Below are positions 57,898 through 64,000 of a stretch of 64,000 nt of DNA, piece after piece. The stretch's first letter is position 1. Each line of letters starts with the position of its first letter. The position numbers were made by a program, and so were the translations under genes. The stretch covers positions 43,221,199-43,285,198 of the forward strand of contig OX457039.1 in NCBI GenBank assembly GCA_949752735.1, in the 5' to 3' direction. Below the pieces are notes generated by a model. The model searched no databases. It was not told the DNA's origin and saw only the letters and a program-made list of their open reading frames with translations. This DNA is from Lumbricus terrestris. Taxonomy: Eukaryota > Annelida > Clitellata > Crassiclitellata > Lumbricidae.

Positions 57898-58694
57898 ATG
57901 CTAACTATTTGTGCCATCTGCTCTAATTATCTTATGTCTAAGGACAAGTTAAGTCCTTGCTGTTTGTGTTTAATTAATTTTGATACAGTGCCTAGGGTTG
58001 TTACCTGTGTAGTATGTAGAAGTCAGTGTCATTATGAATGTTATGCTGATTCATGTTTATCGTGTGCGCCTGTGGAATCTTGGATATGCTCACCATGCTT
58101 GACTAATATTTTTCCTTTTAATGGTATTGAAAATAATGAAATTTTTTTGAGCTCTATATGTGATAGCAAAGTTATACTACAAACAGATATTAGCGAGCTT
58201 GATAGAGCCCCGAAACTTGAAGTATTTCCTAGTGACCCTGAAAACCACTCCCCTTTAAATAACAATGATATTGACCCGGATATTAACCTCTTTTCAAATC
58301 TGTCATGGGATAGCCACTACTCTATACCTGATTCTCTCACCACCCTACTCAATACTCCTCGCCTGTTCACTACTATGCACCTGAATTGTCGAAGTATGCA
58401 GTACAAAATAATGGATATAACTGATTTATTAAACACTCTCCCTGTTCCTATTCTGGCTTTAACAGAAACATGGCTAGATACAGACTCGGTTGATACAATT
58501 AGTATAGCAGGTTACCAAATTATTCACAAATCTCGAGTTTCAGGAAAAGGAGGTGGAGTAGGATTTCTCATAAGGGAGGATATTACTTACGAGCTGCTTG
58601 ATCTATCAATTTTTAATATTACCCCCAAATCATTCGAGGGAATATTTATTCGTGTGCGAATGAGTAAGGGTAATTGTCTAATTGGATCTATATA
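57898..58694 (+). CDS. Retrotransposon ORF2, 5' part: PHD-like finger and N-terminal endonuclease
   Basis: Residues 1-266 of ORF2 before the insertion. A Cys/His cluster at 5-67 (CAIC, CCLC, CVVC, CHYEC, WICSPC) followed by IFPFNGIENNEIF is the PHD/RING-like finger found at the start of many CR1-type ORF2 proteins. From 155 the apurinic-type endonuclease starts: HLNCRSM (161-167, metal-site Asn) and LTETWL (188-193, catalytic Glu 190), then the GGGVGFLIRE strand. The frame runs on into the insert and stops at 58767, so the present product would lack the rest. The join to 59898 is in frame once the insert and one TA are left out. Confidence 0.88.
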
Positions 58695-59897
58695 CACCGT
58701 GGTTCAAAAAAAACTAAGCCAAATTGTTTTGCATATATCTCTAATACCTGATGACATATCACGCTAAAATTTTCCAAATATTTAGAGAATTGGACCAAGA
58801 ATATGATTCCAAAATTTCATGAGAAAAAGTTGAACGGATAAAAAGATATGAATCTTTCAACTTCATATGCGGAAATATCAGTTTACAAGCAATTTTCTGT
58901 TAGATTCAATAAAATGTAAGCCAAACTGTTTTTCTTACATCTCTAATATTTGATGATTAATCATACTAAAATCTTCCCAATATTTAGGTAATTGAACCAA
59001 GAATAGGATTCCAAAATATCATTTCATAAATTTGAACGGATAGAAAGATATGGATATTTCAACTTCATCTCCCGAAATATCAGTCTTCAGCAAGTCTGTT
59101 ATGGTATTCGTTGCGGTTTTGGCGGTTGGTCGCTCCCATTTAGCCTTCATTGATCCCGGAGTAAAAATTAATGGAACCTAATATCGCGACATTCTGGTGT
59201 CACAACATCCTCTACCTGTAATCAGAAATCTAGCCCCCAGACTGCCCCAGCCCATGCACAGAGCCAAGGAAGCCATCGAAATGCTGACAAGAGGGACGCC
59301 AGACTTCATTTCTTCCACATTATGGCCTCCGAACAGCCCACATTTGAATCCTGTCGACTATAAACTGTGGAGCGGGATGCAAGACCGAGTTTACCAGACA
59401 ACAGTCCATGATACAAACGATCTGAAGCAATGCTTGTTTGAAGTGTGGGATTGCTTGGACCAGAGGATAATCGACAATGCTGCTGCTTAATGGCGCCAGC
59501 GCCTCCAGGCTTGCGTGCAAGCAGCAGGAGGAGGACATTTTGAGCATCTTATTTAATTCAATAATCAAACCATACTGTTGGAATAATATTGGTGGTTCAA
59601 TTCTCTACATATCTGGAAAATCTTAGACTGATTAATAATCAGGCATTAGAGATATTAGAAAAACAGTTAGACTCACATATCGATGAATCTAACAGAAAAT
59701 TGGTTGTAAACTGATATTTCCGCATATGAAGTTGAAGGATACATATCTTTTTATCCGTTCAACTTTATCTCATGAAATTTTGGAGACATATTCTTGGTCC
59801 AATTCTCTAAATATTTGGAAAATTTTAGCGTGATATGTCATCAGGTATTAGAGATATATGCAAAACAATTTGGCTTAGTTTTTTTTGAACCACGGTG
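58695..59897 (+). mobile_element. Mariner-like element inside ORF2, with double inverted ends
   Basis: 1203 bp flanked by TA at 58693-58694 and 59898-59899. Outer arms 58695-58908 and 59684-59897 (214 bp each) start CACCGTGGTTCAAAAAAAAC and differ at about six positions by eye. Just inside lies a second, more diverged inverted pair (about 58909-59095 and 59562-59683) homologous to the outer arms (AACTGTTTTTC, ATCTCTAAT, AATTGAACCA). A transposase C-terminus fills the middle. TA target, inverted ends and transposase place it in Tc1/mariner. Confidence 0.93.
59101..59490 (+). pseudogene. Truncated mariner-like transposase
   Basis: Only the C-terminal half is left. VAVLAVGRSHLAFIDPGVKI and NGT lead to a TAA (59179-59181) where a Tyr codon is expected, then YRDILVSQHPLPVIR. 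The second catalytic motif (normally FQQD.APAH) is decayed: a QTAPAH-like string exists only in a shifted frame and has no acidic residue. The third motif WPPNSPHLNPVDYKLW keeps its Asp. It ends DQRIIDNAAA. The first catalytic Asp and DNA-binding domain are missing. Inactive; the element could move only with outside transposase. Confidence 0.85.
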
Positions 59898-62435
59898 TAT
59901 AGACCCCCAGGAAATAGTTTGGAGGAGTTCACTCTTGAACTTGAACAGTTATTGTCCAAAATTGCAAATAAGGAGAAACACATGATAATTTTGGGTGACT
60001 TTAACGTTGACCTGCTTAAAGTTGGGGATCACTTTGGCACTAGTTCCTTTTTCGATAGTATGTCCTCCTATAATCTTCTCCCGACCATTACCAGACCCAC
60101 AAGAATTACCACTCATTCCTCAACGCTAATTGATAACATTTTCACAAACGCCTGGTCTAATATTATTGAATCTAAGATTGTTATATCTGATATCTCTGAC
60201 CATTTGCCTGTCTTAACCTCCTTTAATTTTGAAATACCTAGCTCTAGGAACTCCTCATTTGAGGAATCCCGAATTATTAACGAAGAAGGAAGGGCTAACT
60301 TTAGCTATTATCTTTCTGAAGCAGACTGGACTCCTATTTTTGAAAGCTGTCGCTTGAAAGATGCTAACAAAGCATATGACTTGTTTATGAAAGAATATAA
60401 AAGAAACTACGATAAGGCGTTTCCAATAAAAACTAATATAAATAAAGGAAAACCCATACTTAGACAACCCTGGATGACTCCTGGACTTCTCAAATCTAGT
60501 AAGAAAAAAGCTAAACTTCATTTAAAATATGTAAAGGTCCCTACCCTCACCAATAAAAATAAGTTTGTTTCTTACAGTCTAAATAAATTTAAAACAATTA
60601 GAACGAAGGCTGAAAAGCATTACTATGCTGTTGAATTTACCAAGCATGTTAATAATTTAAAGAAAACTTGGACCCTCATTCGAAGTATAATTAAAATGGA
60701 TGAACAACATATTAAAATTGAAGCACTTAAAATCAATGGAATAAGAAATGATGACCCTAAAATGATGGCTAATACTTTTAATAATCTTTTCTCCGACATC
60801 GCTCATAATCTTGCCAAACAAATTCCCGCTCCTAAATCTCCTTTTAACAAGTACCTTGACCCGCCACTTCCTTATTCTTTTGGCTTGGTTCCTACTTCAC
60901 CCGAGGAACTAAATAACTTGAGCCACTTGATCCACGACAGTCACAGCCGTGGCGTTGATGATATCGACCCCCATATTGCTAATTCTTGCATTTCTCCTAT
61001 CGCAATCCAACTAGCTGAAATAATTAATTGCTCCCTTATCACTGGAGTTGTACCTGATGCTATAAAAATTGCAAAAATAGTCCCTATTTTTAAAAAGGGT
61101 GACAGGGAGAACCCTTCTAACTATAGGCCCATATCCATTCTTCCTTTTTTTGCCAAGTACTTTGAAAAAATAATGCATGATAGGCTCAATAAATATGTAG
61201 AAAAATCTCATATTATTTTTCCATACCAATATGGCTTTCAATCTGGTCGATCTACTTTTATGCCTTTAATTGATATGTATGATAAAATTTCTAAGGCCTT
61301 TGAAAACAATGAATATTCTATTGGTATCTTCTTCGATTTAGCAAAGGCCTTTGATACAGTGAATCATGAGATCCTATTAAAAAAATTAGCTAATTATGGC
61401 ATTAGAGGCGTCCAATTAGCTTGGTTTGCCAGTTATCTTGAAAGACGTCTCCAGTGCGTTTCCTGCAATGGAGCTCTCTCAGACTTAAGAATTGTTAGAT
61501 ATGGAGTACCCCAAGGTTCTAATCTCGGACCCTTGCTTTTTCTTCTATACATTAATGACTTGCCTAATATATCTCCTACTCTTTCATTCATCCTCTTTGC
61601 TGACGATACAAATGTTTTTCACTCTCATAAATCCTACCAGAGTCTAATACAAACAGTAAACAATGAGCTTGTCTTCATTGCCGAATGGTTCTCTGCTAAT
61701 AGACTCTCCTTAAACATAGATAAAACTAACTTTATGCTATTTCGAACTAATAAAAAGATGTGCCCCCAGAATGAATTGCAACTGTCTATTAACGATACCT
61801 CCATAACGCAGGTTAGCTCCACTAAATTTCTTGGTGTGCACATAGATCAACACCTCACATGGAATGATCATATTAAATATATCTCTGCCAAGGTTGCAAA
61901 AAGTGTTGGTATCCTTCGTCGAACCTCCCATATACTCCCCCCCGCTATTCGTGTTAAATTGTACTACTCATTAATATATCCTTATCTCTCATACTGTAAT
62001 TTAGTTTGGGCATCTACATATAAATCCAGGCTCAATAAATTAGTACTTCTCCAAAAACGTGCAATACGTATCATAGCTGGAGTTAAGCCTTTTATTCACT
62101 CAAGTCCTTTATTTCAATCATTAAATTTATTAAAATTTCACCAAATAATGACTTTTCAGATAGGAATCTTTATGTATCGGTTCACCCATGATCTTCTTCC
62201 CCTTAACTTTGCAGGGTACTTCCAAAAAGGTTCTGAAATACACAACTATTCTACTAGGAACTCCTCTCATTATCGAGCCATATCCGCTCGTTTAAATTCA
62301 AGAAGATTCCATATTAAATATACTGGACCAGGTATATGGAACTCGTTTCCTAATCATGTTCAACAAGCTTCCAGTTTACAAAGGGCAAAGACACTATTGC
62401 GCAACTATTTGGTTAATGACTGCAAAGACATTTAA
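59898..62435 (+). CDS. Retrotransposon ORF2, 3' part: C-terminal endonuclease and reverse transcriptase
   Basis: 845 uninterrupted codons. Numbering from the first Tyr codon at about 2: RPPG at 3-6, endonuclease GDFN (34-37) and SDHLPV (101-106), completing the catalytic set begun before the insert. The reverse transcriptase has NYRPIS (409-414), PYQYGFQSGRST (443-454), FFDLAKAFDTVNH (479-491), GVPQGS (537-542) and the catalytic FADD (568-571). Downstream thumb text includes RVKLYYSLIYPYLSY and the C-terminal GPGIWNSFP block. All key residues are present. With the 5' part the intact protein would be about 1110 residues, normal for the CR1/L2 group. Confidence 0.93.
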   Translation, partial: YRPPGNSLEEFTLELEQLLSKIANKEKHMIILGDFNVDLLKVGDHFGTSSFFDSMSSYNLLPTITRPTRITTHSSTLIDNIFTNAWSNIIESKIVISDISDHLPVLTSFNFEIPSSRNSSFEESRIINEEGRANFSYYLSEADWTPIFESCRLKDANKAYDLFMKEYKRNYDKAFPIKTNINKGKPILRQPWMTPGLLKSSKKKAKLHLKYVKVPTLTNKNKFVSYSLNKFKTIRTKAEKHYYAVEFTKHVNNLKKTWTLIRSIIKMDEQHIKIEALKINGIRNDDPKMMANTFNNLFSDIAHNLAKQIPAPKSPFNKYLDPPLPYSFGLVPTSPEELNNLSHLIHDSHSRGVDDIDPHIANSCISPIAIQLAEIINCSLITGVVPDAIKIAKIVPIFKKGDRENPSNYRPISILPFFAKYFEKIMHDRLNKYVEKSHIIFPYQYGFQSGRSTFMPLIDMYDKISKAFENNEYSIGIFFDLAKAFDTVNHEILLKKLANYGIRGVQLAWFASYLERRLQCVSCNGALSDLRIVRYGVPQGSNLGPLLFLLYINDLPNISPTLSFILFADDTNVFHSHKSYQSLIQTVNNELVFIAEWFSANRLSLNIDKTNFMLFRTNKKMCPQNELQLSINDTSITQVSSTKFLGVHIDQHLTWNDHIKYISAKVAKSVGILRRTSHILPPAIRVKLYYSLIYPYLSYCNLVWASTYKSRLNKLVLLQKRAIRIIAGVKPFIHSSPLFQSLNLLKFHQIMTFQIGIFMYRFTHDLLPLNFAGYFQKGSEIHNYSTRNSSHYRAISARLNSRRFHIKYTGPGIWNSFPNHVQQASSLQRAKTLLRNYLVNDCKDI

Positions 62436-62752
62436 CCTTGTAGGCACTGATTTTATTTTACTTGATTTTATTATTGTTTTTGTGTTTGTTTTTGCGTTCT
62501 TAGTTAAGTTTACTACATTAATTTTCATCTTATCCTGTTCTTTCTTGCCTATTGTTCAATTCATTATGTCAACCGTCTAGCCATCTGTTAAAATTGATAA
62601 GTAATTAGGTGTCCCTGTTAGCGGGATATTCATCCCTTAGGGCCTTCCTTGTTGCCATCCGATTATGTGAAGCATGTTATACTATGTCTATTGTGTATGT
62701 TGATGGTTGGTTACAATAAATGAATTGAATTGAATTGAATTGAATTGAATTG

Positions 62753-64000
62753 ACTGAAGTTGAAAGCTCTAAAATATGAATTCATTTGTATTCTCTCAGA
62801 TTCGAATTCTTATAATGGAGAAATCTTGTAATCCTGGAATTCACAAAGTTAAAATCCAGAAAAGTTGAAACTCCAAACCTCTAATTTTTTAAACTCGCAA
62901 AGCTGAAAATCTGAAATGTTTGTCACCTTGAGCACCTTGAAGCTGCTAGACTTCAATCATGAAAGTTTTAAAAATTGTAAACTTGTGAACTTAAACTTTT
63001 GTGAACAAACGCCTCATTCCACTGCCTCTTCACCACTCCTCCCCTGCTTACCATCTATAGCTTATTACAACTTTGGTGATGCTGCAACTTTATCACGACA
63101 TACAAATATATACAAAATGATAAAACCATCCTCTTCCTCTATCTCTCTGTCTCTGCCTCACGTCGAGGCAGAGACAGAGGCAGGGGGATAAATGACGAGA
63201 GAGATGGGTGGTGGGATGATGGGAGGGTCTTGGTCTGTTTAATCCAAATTTTGACAATTCTTAGTGTACTGTGGTTTATGAATAGCCCACTACACTCTCA
63301 CATTCCAATGTTGACAAAGGGAAGGGGTGGCCTTGATTTGACAGTAAGTTACAACCACACACTTTATAACAGCAATTGAGGTTTGATTAACTATAACTTA
63401 ATTAGTGTTTCCTGACTGGTGGCAGCCTTGGACCATGCCACACCTGCACTCAACCAAATATAATTGTATGATTGGCAGGTGTCACATCTGCGCTTAATTA
63501 ACTATAATTAATGTTTACTGTCTCCTGGACAGTCTGCGGCTACACCGCATCTAGACGCAATTGACTATAATTAAATGATTGACAGGTGATGCTTAACCGG
63601 TGGGATTGTGACTCATATGGGCGGCGCCTGAACTCGAGGTGTATGGGGAGTTTAATTAGGACACGTGGTCTAGCTAACTAATTATCAACTGGTTGTCAAT
63701 TTATTAGTAATAATTTACTTATTAATAATTGTTTAGTACTTATTGATTATGATTGGTTAATGCTATACTGGTCCAGAACTGTCACTTCCTCTTCTACTCT
63801 TCACTCACAAAACCCTAGAGAAATGCATGAAATGCGCAGCTCCTTGACAATATTCTCTCTGCAGACTATTATTCTTTATTATAGCAAACAAATTGCTGTC
63901 AAAATTTTATCTGTTGAGGGATTTCGCATGATTTATGCTTGAAGGTTGCGGATTCCATTGCAAGCTAATATTTCTTGAAAACGCAATATATCACTAGTGG
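62753..64000. other. Unassigned DNA after the retrotransposon
   Basis: Contains a 15-bp-arm hairpin (63145-63159 with 63165-63179; CTCTGTCTCTGCCTC) and a loose three-unit repeat at about 63430-63600 sharing ACTATAATTAAT and TGATTGRCAGGTG. No coding region is supported. Confidence 0.45.

Larger units (their letters stand above)
56691..62752 (+). mobile_element. Non-LTR retrotransposon (CR1/L2-like, PHD-EN-RT), split by a mariner-like insert
   Basis: Two coding regions in retrotransposon order (ORF1, then endonuclease-reverse transcriptase), an AATAAA at 62715-62720 and a 3' tail of six TGAAT units (62721-62750). Pentamer tails in place of poly-A are usual in the CR1/L2 branch. About 1.1 kb of this span is a later insertion (58695-59897). 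Without it, both ORFs appear intact. The start given is the ORF1 start codon; the true 5' end lies further left. Confidence 0.93.

Overview
The window is nuclear DNA from an animal, most likely a marine invertebrate. It is AT-rich and non-coding almost throughout, packed with (TA)n, (CA)n, (GA)n and (TGTA)n microsatellites, and carries animal-type non-LTR retrotransposons, a tRNA-derived SINE, mariner-like and hAT-like DNA transposons and a foldback element. An echinoderm would fit, because 15-bp-repeat foldback elements of this kind are known from sea urchins, but nothing here proves the taxon. There is no bacterial gene structure, no rRNA, no functional tRNA and no CRISPR array. A 200-base run of N (18554-18753) marks an assembly gap.

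Layout. 1-18553: microsatellite-rich intergenic or intronic DNA with a SINE (872-1080), one copy of a 464-bp inverted-repeat element (3287-3750), three copies of a ~200-bp hAT-type MITE with intact 8-bp target duplications (5273, 15143, 17912), the decayed 3' end of a LINE (17641-18372), and two exon-like blocks (5647-5730, 13845-13958) whose splice phases fit each other. 18754-31250: fewer microsatellites, dominated by a diverged direct duplication (about 19090-23420 and 25570-28560), several LINE 3' ends, two more phase-compatible exon-like blocks (23530-23605, 28744-28794) and an unusual hairpin array (30920-31234). 31251-53200: a well-preserved SINE, a G-rich dispersed repeat, a relict mariner-like element (33155-34555), a foldback element with 12 + 12 short repeats as its ends (38911-39774), a 95-bp palindrome, an 11-bp minisatellite and a palindromic dimer of the 464-bp element. 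53200-64000: long CT and CTGT tracts, two small minisatellites, and a nearly intact non-LTR retrotransposon (ORF1 56691-57503; PHD-endonuclease-RT ORF2 57898-62435).

The main story is nested and paired transposition. The retrotransposon ORF2 is cut by a 1203-bp mariner-like element at a TA inside the endonuclease domain. Dropping the insert and one TA restores the reading frame exactly, and no other lesion is visible. The SINE carries the 3' tail of a LINE family also present here: the tail begins at the LINE's last codons (GSASE-stop) and forms a small hairpin, so that LINE is the likely source of the SINE's reverse transcriptase. No complete host gene can be called. The exon-like blocks are the only hints of one and are offered with low to moderate confidence.
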